Part shown: piece after piece, positions 1-11,560 of the stretch
Layout: the number at the start of each line of letters is the position of its first letter
Position numbering within the stretch: the stretch's first letter is position 1
From: Sebastes aleutianus
Lineage: Eukaryota > Chordata > Actinopteri > Perciformes > Sebastidae
Assembly: GCA_916700875.1 (NCBI GenBank)
Contig: CAKAKS010000031.1
Span: forward strand, 16,893,148-16,957,147
Length of the DNA stretch: 64,000 nt
Direction of reading: 5' to 3'
The notes under the pieces: model-generated
Seen by the model: only the letters and a program-made list of their open reading frames with translations
What the model was told of the DNA's origin: nothing
Database searches by the model: none
Translations under genes and position numbers: made by a program

Positions 1-602
1 AACATATCTGAGTTTACTGCTCCCCATGTCAGTGCGAGTAAGTCATCCTCCGCTTTGAAAAGACACAGTCGGGTTCGGGCTGCTTTCAGCTGAAAAGAGA
101 TGGGTGAGGGAATTAGCCACGCAGGTATAGGCAGGACTGTATTAAAAATTCTCCCTCTACTTCCTCATTCCCTGTGATGCTGTTTGATCTCGTCCTTTTA
201 TTCTTTGTACCCTCATTCATCACCCCTTTCACTCTCTCTCTCATTTCCTCTTTATATCTAAAAAAGGAAATTCTTCAAACCCATAGGATTATTGTGCATC
301 CAGGGTTCACAGATGGACTTTAATCATCCAAGGATCACATCTCAGAGGTGAATTCCAGTCATAGCTAGGCTCCTTTTGTTTGATAATGGACATGTAACTC
401 ATTCTGTAGATGAGTAGAGAGAAAATGTAATGGGACTCTTGCCTGTAATAATTCAAGAAAGTGGTGATGATGCTGATATGGCATGCTTAAGATTTACAGA
501 AATTATATTATATACATTATAATATTATATAGATTTGTGAAAATCAAGTGTAAGTCATTAATTGTTTGTTAAATTACAATTAATAACTGATTTATATATA
601 TA
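1..602. other. No gene recognised
   Basis: AT-rich non-coding sequence that ends in a short TA-rich run next to the Tc1-like insertion. I see no splice-flanked open frame, no RNA gene and no clear repeat boundary here. Confidence 0.5.
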
Positions 603-813
603 CAGACGTAGGCAAAGTTGTTGGTAACGTTCCGTTAAAGAGAGAAAAACCCACAATGGTCACTGAAATAACTTGAAACTGACAAAAGTAATAATAAATA
701 AAAATTTACTGAAAATGAACTAATGAAAATCAGATATTGTTTTTGAATTGTGGTTCAACAGAATCATTTTAAAAAACAAACTAATGAAACTGGCCAGGAC
801 AAAAATGATGGTA
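603..813 (+). repeat. Left terminal inverted repeat of the Tc1-like element
   Basis: 211 bp. It pairs with the reverse complement of 2013-2223 without gaps; the outermost 80 bp or so are identical. An outer transposase-binding-like site at 613-628 and an inner one at 800-815 share 12 of 16 bases, as in IR/DR elements. Confidence 0.93.
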
Positions 814-935
814 CCCCTAGAAAAGATGTAAAATAATGTGACCATAGGGACATATTAAACTAAGGTGTGTCCTGTAATTAGCATCACAGGTATCTTCAAA
901 CTTGTAATCAGTCAGTCTGCCTATTTAAAGGGTGA

Positions 936-2004
<1,069 letters not shown>

Positions 2005-2012
2005 GTTAATGT

Positions 2013-2223
2013 TACCATCATTTTTGTCCAGGCCAGTTTCATTAGTTTGTTTTTTTAAATAATTCTGCTGAACCATAATTCAAAAACAATATCTGATTTT
2101 CATTAGTTAATTTTCAGTGAATTTTTATTTATTATTACTTTTGTCAGTTTCAAGTTATTTCAGTGACCATTGTGGGTTTTTCTCTCTTTAACGGAACGTT
2201 ACCAACAACTTTGCCTACGTCTG
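2013..2223 (-). repeat. Right terminal inverted repeat of the Tc1-like element
   Basis: Mirror copy of 603-813, same length of 211 bp, about 97% identical by eye. It starts 8 bases after the end of the transposase frame. Confidence 0.93.
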
Positions 2224-2228
2224 TATAT

Positions 2229-2255
2229 AAATTAATTAATTAATTAATTAATAAA
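2229..2255. repeat. (ATTA)n simple repeat
   Basis: About six ATTA units immediately outside the right end of the Tc1-like element. Confidence 0.8.
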
Positions 2256-3639
2256 AGCACTGCTCAGGAAAATAACTAAACACATTATTTAGCTATTTAT
2301 TATATAATTAAACAGTGATATGAGCTTTGACAATAGAAAAATTACAATAAAAGAGTAACACATTGTCTTCCATATCATATTCCACTATTTATATTAAATT
2401 CTGAATACCCTAGATCTTATTAAAGTGAGAAATCACTTCTCTTGCAAACTTTACTCCTTGGAGAAAATATGTGTCTGCAGACAGCGTTCCTCACCTGGAG
2501 GTATAGTGTGTTTTTTTTTATTATAAGATAACAGTTATTTTCTAAAAACCTTTGTTGTGCCCGCTCTCATATCGGCTCAATTAACTGTGAACTGCTGCAC
2601 TTCCTGCCTTCAAAGCATTGAGTCATGCTGAAACCACCTCTGTGTCTGGCTTTGGACAAGACACATTATGCGTTGATAAGGAGGTTGAATACTTACACAC
2701 ACAAACTCTGATGTGAAAGGAAAAAGTAAATGTTCGCCAAAGTGGTGCTGAACGTTTAGGTGAAGCTTTTTGACTTTTATCCTCGTTGCCAAACCCTCAC
2801 CTAAACCAAAGCCTGGGGATATTTTAAATCCAAATATGAAATATTGTGAGAAATACCTGAACAATAAGTCTGTGTGAATGTTAATTCTTAACCTTGGCAA
2901 CAGAAGTTTGACAAAATAATCTGAACTCAAGGTCCACTTATCAGATTTTTCCTATACTTTCAACCATATTTAATTTCCTTCAGTGGTAAATGAAGATTGC
3001 TCAGTCACCTTGAAGGTGTTGTTTTCAATTTTCTAATTTTGGGAAATATATCTTCACTGTCTTGTCAAGAGGAGCGAGTATAGCTTTGGATAGATGGAAA
3101 TATGCTCTGTCCTTGTGTGTTGAACTTTCTATCTTGGGAACATTACGATATAAGTATGATTCTTCACCCTGGACTCAATCGAATCCTTTAAAAGCCATTG
3201 TATACTCATTAAAATAGCGTTTTCTCATTTCTGATGAATCTCATCTTTTTTTTAATAGCCTAGTGCTGCTGATACCCAACCTATTATCAACAGACTATAC
3301 TGAATAATGTATAAAGGTCTGAGATGTATGTGGTTTAAGCTTGGAGTTGGGGTTAGAAATGGGGTCAGGTTGGGGTCAACCAGGTCAGGGATAAGGGTTA
3401 CTCTCCAGGGATGCAGGACATAGTCAAGAGGCAACTTGCTGAATATCTTATCTGAATATACATCACTTTATACTTTACTATCAAGACTGGAATATTTGTA
3501 CTTTGTCAACATTGTGATTCATACCAATTTATTCCACTTGTCTGTTTGATAAGGGACTCATTATACATACAAGTTACTACATGTTTGATGCAAATGTACT
3601 GCATCTTGTGTCACTCTATGCGGCAAATTGGCTGGATGT
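2256..3639. other. No gene recognised
   Basis: Non-coding, AT-rich. Short open frames occur on both strands but without splice signals or recognisable domains. Confidence 0.45.
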
Positions 3640-3990
3640 AAGAGAAAAGGGCAGGCCTTCAATGCAAGGGCTTTTTTGCTGGATTCATAGAATCACGTCT
3701 GAAAATCTTATCTTCCTTTCAATTTTTCCGTGGCATATTGGCGTGAGTTAATTCCATGCCTCCTTCTTTTTCTCCATCTGAATTTCATTGTGTCTGCCTA
3801 ATCAGCCAGAAGCAGAAATGATCTGCTAACATTTCATTTCTCCATGAATATTTGATTGTCAAAAAATTGCCCCGAGGGAATGAACTGCGCCCAAGGTTGG
3901 GTTTTGATTTGCGATTAAACTATCAAGAAATCAATTTCATCTGCTTTGAATAATTCAGGGTTTAATGGAATGAGAAATGGCAAAAGGGGG
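3640..3990. promoter_or_regulatory. Possible conserved noncoding element
   Basis: Repeat-free by eye, without long homopolymers, and dense in homeodomain- and TALE-like words such as TTTGATTGTCAAA, GCGATTAAAC and AATAATTCAGG. This texture resembles vertebrate developmental enhancers. Conservation cannot be tested from one sequence, so this is a lead and not an identification. Confidence 0.25.
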
Positions 3991-4016
3991 CATGGGCTAT
4001 GAGATGGTCTGAAGGG

Positions 4017-4091
4017 TGTATATGAGTGTGTATGTGTGTGTGCACGCTGGGGGGTGGTGTGTGATGTGGTGGTGGTGGTGGTGGGGGGGTT
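4017..4091. repeat. GT-rich then GGT-rich low-complexity tract
   Basis: A GTGTAT/GTGTGT stretch passes into GTGGTGGTGGTGG and ends in a run of G. The plus strand is strongly G-rich and could form non-B DNA. Confidence 0.75.
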
Positions 4092-4905
4092 ACGCCACTC
4101 AAAGTGAAAGCAGGGCCCTGCAATGTGGTGCAGAGCGGCCGAAGGGAGCTGCTGTCATTTCACCTGTACTGCTGGTGTGGCATGTCAATAAGGTGTCTGG
4201 GCCAGTAATTTGTTGGTAGCGGTGAGTCCAGTGGACCTATCTGAGATTACTTTAGTTGGACGGAGAGTTACTACACTTGTGATTTATCTCCTTTTCTTGT
4301 AGGAATTGGAATAGATCATGTGCAAAACGCAGAGGGAACATTTTAAATTTGCGCTGTAATTGGTCTCAGAAAAAGCTTTCAAGTTCTGCAGTCCAACTAG
4401 TCACTGATCATTTTTTACTCCCCGTGATGAATCTTAACTGGGGTTGTTAGCCCCAAGTTAAGGCTCTAATAAAGAAAACAATAATGACAGAAATAAGGGA
4501 GAAAAAGAAGGAAAAGAAAGGGCTTGAGTTACTTCAGAGACTGAAGGAGGTTGTTCATGAAGAAAGGGCAAATTTAGTTCATATCCCAAATGAGCACCCT
4601 AATGGCGAAGGTTCAAAAAGACCTTTTGATATCAGATAGTTGCTCTGAGTCCCCAGCACCGTCCCACAGTGACGTGCACGACTATGTCATCGTCTGCTCT
4701 TGTCAGTTCAAAAAAGAATGGCGGCGCGTGGCGTTTTTTGACAAGACACAAATAACTGCATGCAGCCCGACCTGACAGTCGTGGAATTAAAGAGGGTGGC
4801 TGTGTTGTCAAAAGGCTCAGATGGCTGGTACCAAACTGGAGCCAACAGCCTTATAGCGCTGGTGGAGCTTGTCAAAATTGTTTTCATTTGAAAAAAAGTT
4901 AGCAA
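4092..4905. other. No gene recognised
   Basis: Open frames at 4590-4775 (plus) and 4708-4905 (minus) overlap each other and show no domain; neither is supported. The segment from about 4600 to 4880 is a little richer in CpG than its surroundings. Confidence 0.4.
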
Positions 4906-4945
4906 GCTAACTCTAGCGAGCTAACTCTAGCGAGCTAACTTTAGC
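4906..4945. repeat. 14-bp tandem repeat, about 2.7 units
   Basis: The unit GCTAACTCTAGCGA is repeated with one change in the last, partial unit. The array also contains AGCTAACTTTAGCT-like inverted words. Confidence 0.8.
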
Positions 4946-5012
4946 TCGCTGTTCGTCAGTCATCTTTACATTCGACTGATGTTTCGCTTCATCTTCATTT
5001 TAGGGATCTCAC

Positions 5013-5408
5013 CTCCGGAATCTTGTTTTTAGAGGACCGCGGTGAATGATTGTGATGTTGGGAGAAGGATGACGCTTTGAAAGAAAGATTCCCAAAGCAT
5101 CCTATTTTAGGGCTAATCACATGCTTGCTAGATGGCGTGTCAACAGAAGTTGACATAGCCTGCTGAAGTATTTTGGAAACATCCTCATTAGTGGGTTTCA
5201 CTCGCGATATGGGAGGCACAAGCGATCCTCCATAAGTTTGCAAGCTATAGTTGACTAGACGAGGTTGCTGACAGAGTAGGTCACAGTCGATGTGATGTTG
5301 AGAGGTGGCGGTCACGCTGAGATGAGGAACGGGTTTATAGAGGACTTGAGGCAAAGCAGATGACGTCAAACTGTCTTTATGAACCACTGAAGTGTCATCA
5401 AAAGGTGG
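5013..5408 (-). CDS. Possible internal coding exon, protein not recognised
   Basis: On the minus strand an open stretch of exactly 132 codons lies between a good acceptor and a good donor. Upstream (plus 5409-5435) the minus strand reads a TTCTAAT branch-point-like word, then a pyrimidine-rich stretch ending CTGCTCCAG. The frame has a stop just before the acceptor, so reading begins where an exon should. The exon opens with PPFDDTSVVHKDS and ends SSKNKIPE, followed by GAG/GTGAGA, a strong donor match. Both ends are phase 0. The peptide is Ser/Pro-rich with no membrane segment, no cysteine pattern and no domain I know. Neighbours are repeats and no second exon was found within 500 bp. Open frames of about 130 codons also occur by chance in a window of this size, so only the paired splice sites raise it above background. 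It could be an orphan exon of a larger gene, a retained piece of a dead gene, or chance. Confidence 0.3.
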
Positions 5409-5573
5409 CTGGAGCAGTGGACAAAATTAGAACATAGACTCAGCACTGACAGGAAAAAAATACTGTGGTCAAGAGGAAAGTGGGTAGAGAGGAAAACATT
5501 CCTACTGAGTATACATTTTCATGAATATTTTACTATTTAAAAGCACAGTGTTTAAACTAAATGCATGTCAATA

Positions 5574-6200
5574 TATTTACAAACCAGTGAAGAGGAAACA
5601 AGACTGAGACAAAAAATAAGTTTATTCAAGTGTGCTATTAGTATACTTCTTTTAAAGTTAAAATCAGAGAGTATGCTTTTAGTTTACTTTGTATGTACTT
5701 ATCAGAGATATACTTAACAAAATGATACTTTAGTATACTTGGCTTACACCGACAAGTATATAGACAAATCTAAGTGTACTTGGCAAGCATACTGAAAAGT
5801 ATAACTATATTTGGCTAAGTACTATAAGTTCACTTAAAGAAAAAGTACAGTAAAAACTATTAAACTAGTAGTTTACTGAGAGTATACTTTAAAGTGTAAT
5901 TTCATAAGCAAAAAAGTGGGCTCCAAGTATAAAACTAGTAAACTAACAGTATACCTATAAGTTCATTTGTAGTATAGTTCATATTATAGTTGCAGTACAA
6001 AATACAAACTTTGATGTAAACTAGTTGTGTACTCAAAGTTTACCACTCTTACATTCAAAGTATACTTTTATACATTAAAAAGTGGGCTAATTTAATCCCA
6101 AGAAGTACTGATATTAGTATACTTATTACATACTAGCGGATATACTTGAACTACACTTAGGTTTATTTCATAAAATAAACTTGAAGTATACTTCTTTTTT
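5574..6200. repeat. AGTATACTT-rich interspersed repeat
   Basis: The palindromic word AAGTATACTT and near copies recur more than 15 times on both strands across about 600 bp, with scattered ACTAGTA words. No open frame. It resembles a non-autonomous repeat seen in many fish genomes. A weaker stretch with similar words lies at about 23580-23830. Confidence 0.7.
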
Positions 6201-6214
6201 CTAAGGGAGTCTAC

Positions 6215-6890
6215 AGCCACACTAGCAGCTCAGCAGTGCTTTGAGCTAAATGTCAGCTTGCTAACATGCTCACAACGTCAATGCTAACTTGCTGTTTTTT
6301 TTTTACAATAGCAGGTATCAAGTTCACCATGTTAATTTAGCTTGTTAGCATGCTATCCATTATAACTAAACACAAAGTATAACTGAGCCTGCTGGGGGTG
6401 TCATTGGTTTGGGACTTTATTTTGTCATAAACCAAGTACCGCATCATATGTCAACCTGCCGATGACCATAGAGGAAAAGTCAAGGGATCGCCAAAGTCAT
6501 CAGTATTCATCGTCTGATAACCATGAATATCTGTACCAAATTGTGTGCTAATTCATCCAGTAGATTTTGAGATATTTCACTGGATAAGTGAAAACGTTGA
6601 CTTGATGATAACGCTAAAAGTCAAAGAATCACCAACCTCTTTGGGATCCATCCTCTGGGCACAATGAATATATGCAGCAATGGTCAAGGCAAGCCATCCA
6701 GTGGTTACTGGAAACATTGTATTAAAACCCAAGAATGTCAACCTCATGGTGGTGCTAGAGGAAAAGTCAGAGGATCACCAAATCAAATAGGATTCATCCT
6801 CTGGGAACCATGAATGTCTGAACAATCCATCTACTAGTTTCAGTCTGCACCAAAATGGTGGACCCACGGAGCGACATTGACATCCCTCGA
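6215..6890 (+). repeat. Fish interspersed repeat with three tandem units of about 140 bp
   Basis: After a leader rich in GCTAACATGCT words (6230-6380) come three diverged units at about 6455-6598, 6600-6740 and 6741-6875. Each contains a form of GAGGAAAAGTCA, then GGATCACCAA, GATTCATCCTCTGGGA, ACCATGAATGTCTG and CATCCAGTAG. The last unit ends in ACCAAAATGGTGGACC. I recognise this as a widespread percomorph repeat family; it does not encode protein. Confidence 0.8.
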
Positions 6891-7739
6891 GCCCAAAGAA
6901 GAACATTCAAATGCTGTGCATGCTCAAAATGTATTTCTCCCATCTAACTCCCTTTCCATGTCTCAATCCCCTTCTGATGTGTCCTTGAGGAAGATACTCT
7001 GAAGAATCCTTATCTGCTGACAGCTTTGCTACTCTGTAGCTGACCTCTGACCTCAATCCTGTAGAGAAAGGCAAAAAAAGAAGCGTTTCTTTCTCAGTCG
7101 ATAAAGTATCATAAAAAGCTCATAACCCAGGTATTAACCCACATATTGCTGTCCTCTGTTGACTATGTGGTTAAGGTGTAAACCTTTCAAATGACTTTTG
7201 AGGGTCTAAACTTTTGTTTTATTGTGATGAGCATTGATTTTAGAGTTTGTGTGTACTGAATATGTTAATTAGTTGTGGGAAAGCTGCATAAACCCAATAG
7301 TTTGGATGCTCTCAGTTTAGGTATTAAAGCTTCCACAATTTCAGCTACAAAGGTTTCGCCTGCCAGCAATGACAACATGCTCAACACATTTGTTTCTGTG
7401 GAAAGATTTGGAAAATTCAATCCTTTTCCATATAAATATGAACAGGAGTGATGTCATACTAAGTTGCCTAATGAGTACATCCTCAATAATAATAGTACCA
7501 GAGAAAAAATAGGGGGAAATAAGGATCTAAACTAAGCCTAATAAGAAATTAGTTGATGTGTTCTCAATATGCACTCACTTCTATTCCACTTTCCACATTC
7601 TATTTTGAAAATAATTTCCCTGTTTGACAAGCACATTACCGTCTATCACCTGTAGTGTATCTCCCTCTTCGGAGGTCTTATCCACGTTTATTTCTGTCTC
7701 CAAAAATTTCTATCTTGCTTTTAAATTGCTCTGCCTCCT
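6891..7739. other. No gene recognised
   Basis: Non-coding. The start (to about 7060) has wording like TGTGTCCTTGAGGAAGATACT, which recalls the tail of tRNA-type fish SINEs, but too degraded to call. Confidence 0.4.
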
Positions 7740-8060
7740 AACCCATCGTGATGAGGTGGCAATATGCATTTAAGTAGTCCATTTTGGGCATTTGCAGTGG
7801 GAGGATAACTAGCAGAGTGCCTCATTTAAATTCACACTTTTGTAATATTTCATAACTCGACTTGTGACCCCTTGTCAACAGTTTCCTCGCTCTTGATTGC
7901 CGAGACTACAATGATTAAAATTGAGGAGAGAGTGCAAGCTTTTATGGATGCCTGAGTATGAATACAAAATTAGCGATGCAGCTCAAGAACAGTTTGGGAA
8001 ATAGGACTGACAAGGAGTGTTGACACATCATCAAACTGAGACTGATTGCTTGAATAATTG
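7740..8060. promoter_or_regulatory. Possible conserved noncoding element
   Basis: No repeats by eye; words such as AATATGCATTTAA, CTCATTTAAATTC, TTGATTGCC and ACAATGATTAAAATT suggest POU, homeodomain and SOX sites. Inference only; cross-species alignment would decide. Confidence 0.22.
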
Positions 8061-8158
8061 GTTTGTACCTAATTATATTAGAGTGCCCTCTTGGGCGTGT
8101 GTATGATTATGTGTGCAGAGCGTTCGACCGCCTGTGTACTGGGATAGGGTGCTGGGCC

Positions 8159-8171
8159 CGGGGGGGGGGGG
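8159..8171. repeat. Poly-G run
   Basis: A run of about 13 G next to GGGCCC in a locally GC-rich stretch. Possible G-quadruplex former and a likely assembly-error site. Confidence 0.8.
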
Positions 8172-8949
8172 TTTGCTCCAAGGAAACCTGCGGATTCGCT
8201 TTCTAGCGGGGGCTTCGATCATATTCTCAGAGCGATTCTCCAGAAGCACAATTAAATTTGAGAAGTTTACAATCACATTAGGGAGCTGCAGAGAAAGAGG
8301 GAAGCGCTGGAAGGGCGACCTGGTGTTTTTGCACGGAGCCTGTGATAAGAATGCAGCCTCTAAGTGAGTTGAATGAGAAATAGCGTCGGCACAGCTGTTG
8401 TTCCATTAAAGGCCCCCCGAGGAGGCTTTAGAGGGGGTCCAAGAGGATCCGATACGGGCGATGTGCCAGCAGCCCTCAATGCATCTGTTACCGATTCGTC
8501 ATTTTCTGACACATTCTCTCATTTGGTGTTTGACCATGACCTATTCACTTACAGATTTGTTAACATCTTAAGGTCATTCACCTTTGTATGAGGTCGTTCC
8601 TGATCTCTGAATCGGTGCATTGATTCATTTGCTTTCTGGTTTCTTATTCTTCGAAGCATTCTTATGACAACAACACTGCTCTTTTTGTATACCGCCTGAA
8701 TAAGTAAGCAAGCAAAGTAATGGAACATTGTAAAAGAAGTGAAAAAAAAGCCTTTGAGAGATTTCTATCTGGCATTTGTTGCATAAGAGTGCAGGTGGAT
8801 CTTGTTTCCTAGCCTGTATGGAACTGTTGATCCTATATAAGTGCAAGCTCCCGCAGGAAAATGGGGAGCTTTGCATTGCTCAGATGAGCGCTACGCAGCA
8901 GAATGTGACCTGAATGGGAATGTTTAGTTTTAAATCCATTTTCCCCAAA
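8172..8949. other. No gene recognised
   Basis: Short open frames on both strands overlap each other; none has a domain or splice context. Confidence 0.4.
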
Positions 8950-9640
8950 TAGCACTTGTAATGTTGAATACTTAAAGTGGCAGTATAGGCAGTATATTTT
9001 TGGAATCACTGGGCAAAAAATCCATAATAACCTTTCAGGATATTGTAATTCAAGTGTTCTTAGAGAGAACTAGACTTTGACCAATCACAGGTCATACCGA
9101 GGTATCGTCGGTCATTGAGAGAGCGTTCCTATTGGCTGTGCTCCGGTCATGTGACCAGAACTCGTCACAAACTTTCTCATTTTACAGCTAAACCGTGCAC
9201 TACAAGATGATTCTGAAAACATTTGAGGCGAGAAATAGACATTAACGTAACGTAATATTGATTCATATTTGATCAGCGCTGCCAAGTTTGACCGTTTGGT
9301 TGGAGTTCGCAAGTAATTGACAGTTGGCTCTGATAGACAGCAGATGGACAGCAGACCTCAGTTATGCGCTGACTGCTTGTTTTCCTCTGGTCTGTGAAAT
9401 CTTGCAGATGCCAATGCATCCGAAGTTTCTCATGTTTACAATACTGTAAGAGGAAAAATGCTTCTGGTAATATACTAAAGAGGAAAATATTTAGATTGTG
9501 GAAATGATCTGCTGATTCATCATCTGAGTCCCTCTGAAAAATGTTAATAAATGCACAAAAAAACAGATTTTATTCTTCTTTTAAACGATAAAAATCAATA
9601 AAAAGAAGCCCCATGAATACCACAGTATCTCTGTGCTAAA
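8950..9640. repeat. Fish interspersed repeat, non-coding
   Basis: Contains a string of phrases I know from repeated fish DNA: ACAGCTAAACCGTGCACTAC, GATTCATATTTGATCAGCGC, CCAAGTTTGACCGTTTGGTT and GTGAAATCTTGCAGATGCCA. The edges are approximate. Family name not known to me. Confidence 0.6.
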
Positions 9641-10817
9641 CGGAAAGTGAATTTTTTGAAAAGTTAGTACTTCTACTTTAGTTCTGTGTTCATGCGGAGC
9701 GTTCTCCCCTGGGCTCAACTGCACAAAGGCTTAAATCCAGCTCTTAGTCAGACTGCTAAAGATATCTACGTCAGGAGACACATTTATTTCTCCACATACA
9801 CATTCATATCTTGAGCCCCTGTGACCATGAAACTGTTCCAGCATGTAACAGGAATCTCTTCTTATGAGTAATTTCTTTGTGGGCTACTTATCTTGATTTG
9901 CTCTCATGTCGGAATAAAACATTGAGCAGAGTATGGAACATACCCTAATTGTAGAAAATTTCTATTATTATTAAATTTCAGATATCATTTAATGATATCT
10001 GACTTTGCTGCCTGAACTCAACTCGTCCTCTTATCCTTAAGCCTATTTCTCAAAGTGATAACATTTTTTTCTACTTTTTTTCTGGTTCACTTTCATTATT
10101 TCAATTTTGCTGTATTAAATCCAAAGTGTTGCCCTGTTGTGCCATGTAAAAGAGTACACAGTCCCAAATTTGTTTTTTGTATGTCGTGTCTACATTGCTT
10201 CTGACAACACCGCAGCGTTTTGGGGCAAATACTGCATCCATCCCTTCATCTTCAGACTCGTGTTTACGTGTTTACCGTCACTATCCCTGTCATGCATAGT
10301 GGATTTCTCTTTCCCCGTAAGACTTTTCTACACCAAGGCAAAATCCATCCAGGAATATTTCAGTGGCAATGAAATTACTCAGTCCAACCATAATGCCTCC
10401 CTGAGCGAGGAGCGCAGAGTGTGCACGGCAGGGGATTAGCGTCTGTAATGGGGTTTTGAGGATGGTCAGGATTTCAGATCTGGAGCGATATGGTGCCAGA
10501 GGTAAACACCAGGCAGGGGACTAGAGGATTTAGCCGACGAAGGCTTCCCCCTCCACGTGGACCGAGTATCACTGTGTTCTAAAGTACACCCATTTCCCAC
10601 GGTCATTTACTCAAGCATCTCCAGTGGGGATTTGGTTATCCTCGCTGAAAGGGCACAGTAGTCTTTTAATACTGCCCATACATGAGAGAGGGGGTGAGAT
10701 GGATAATGATTCATTGGGAGTGAGAAAGGAACAGAGAGTCACTGAGAGAGCCAGATAGAAAAAAAAAAGAAAAAAGAAGAAGGAGATTGAGTCCTCACGT
10801 GGCTGTGGTGGGGAGGC
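9641..10817. other. No gene recognised
   Basis: Non-coding. A 100-codon plus-strand frame at 10137-10439 has no domain and irregular composition, and is not called. Confidence 0.45.
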
Positions 10818-11007
10818 TTTTAAAACCAGAGTGTGTAAAGTACATTTACTCAAGTGCAATAATTCAAATGGGTATTGTAATTTTATGGTACTTTATACTA
10901 TTGTGGCAGTACTGATTCCCCAGTTTGAAGTATAAGACCGTGGAAATACGTAATTAGAAAGACTACCCAAAAGTCGCGTAAGTGACGTCTCTCTTGCTGA
11001 AGTTACG

Positions 11008-11157
11008 ATGCCTGTGTGTTTCCTACTGGGTTGTACTCACACGAGCAAAGAGTCTCACTCGTTCTTTCGCTTCCTGGCTGATAAAAAGACCAGGAGTCGC
11101 TGGATAAAACACATCAGGTTAGATAAAGTTATATTTGTGCATGGTCAGCTAAATTAG
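11008..11157 (+). pseudogene. THAP-type zinc-finger N-terminal fragment
   Basis: A 49-codon frame from an ATG at 11008 reads MPVCFLLGC at its start. The pair Cys4/Cys9 spaced by four residues is the first half of the C2CH zinc site of THAP domains. FFRF at residues 19-22, and then an Arg followed by Trp32 and IKHIR, match the conserved F-x-x-F and W positions of the family. THAP domains bind DNA and occur in host regulators and in P-element-like and some PIF/Harbinger-like transposases. The second Cys/His pair and the AVPTIF box are absent: the frame leaves the family after IR at about 11118, where CATCAG/GTTAGA would serve as a splice donor, and stops at 11155. It sits inside a segment that interrupts the hAT-like element, so it is more likely a transposon-derived first exon or a fragment of one than a working host gene. 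Confidence 0.5.
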
Positions 11158-11163
11158 CTAGCT

Positions 11164-11187
11164 AACCCTGATGACATCATCAGGGTT
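11164..11187. repeat. Short near-perfect hairpin
   Basis: AACCCTGATGA pairs with TCATCAGGGTT across a 2-base centre. It follows 6 bases after the stop of the THAP-like frame and could be an end signal of the inserted element or chance. Confidence 0.7.
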
Positions 11188-11560
11188 ATCTTTTTCAGAC
11201 TTTGGGAAATCTCCCTCCAGAGCCACATGTTTAAAAATTAGACGCGTGCCCCTTTAACCGCTATATTTACTTGTTACTTTGCAGTTATTTTTCATGCAAA
11301 ACATATTATCATCTTATAAAATATGAAAAATGCATGAATAGCAATATTACAGTATAGGCCTATCTTATAATATAACCAATTTGCAAGGTCAGTCTTTACT
11401 GTCCTATTGAGCACATTAAGTACATTTCATTGATAATCCTTCTTTACGCCTACGTCTTTACTTAAAAAACATGTTTAATGCAAGACAGTATTATTTTTAT
11501 ATTGAAGTATTACTACTTTAGATGCTTCTCACTATTTTCACTTTCATTTTTAGTCCATGC

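Larger units (their letters stand above)
10818..11560. mobile_element. Old hAT-like non-autonomous element, split by an insertion
   Basis: The left part (10835-10905) has AAGTACATTTACTCAAGTG and GGTACTTTATACT, and the right part (11263-11540) has TATATTTACTTGTTACTTTGC, TTAAGTACATTTCATTGATA and TATTGAAGTATTACTAC. These match, in order, parts of the well-preserved hAT-type element at 30517-31047. The two parts are separated by about 350 bp of unrelated DNA that carries a THAP-like frame, so the element was hit after it inserted. No clear terminal repeats remain. Confidence 0.55.
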
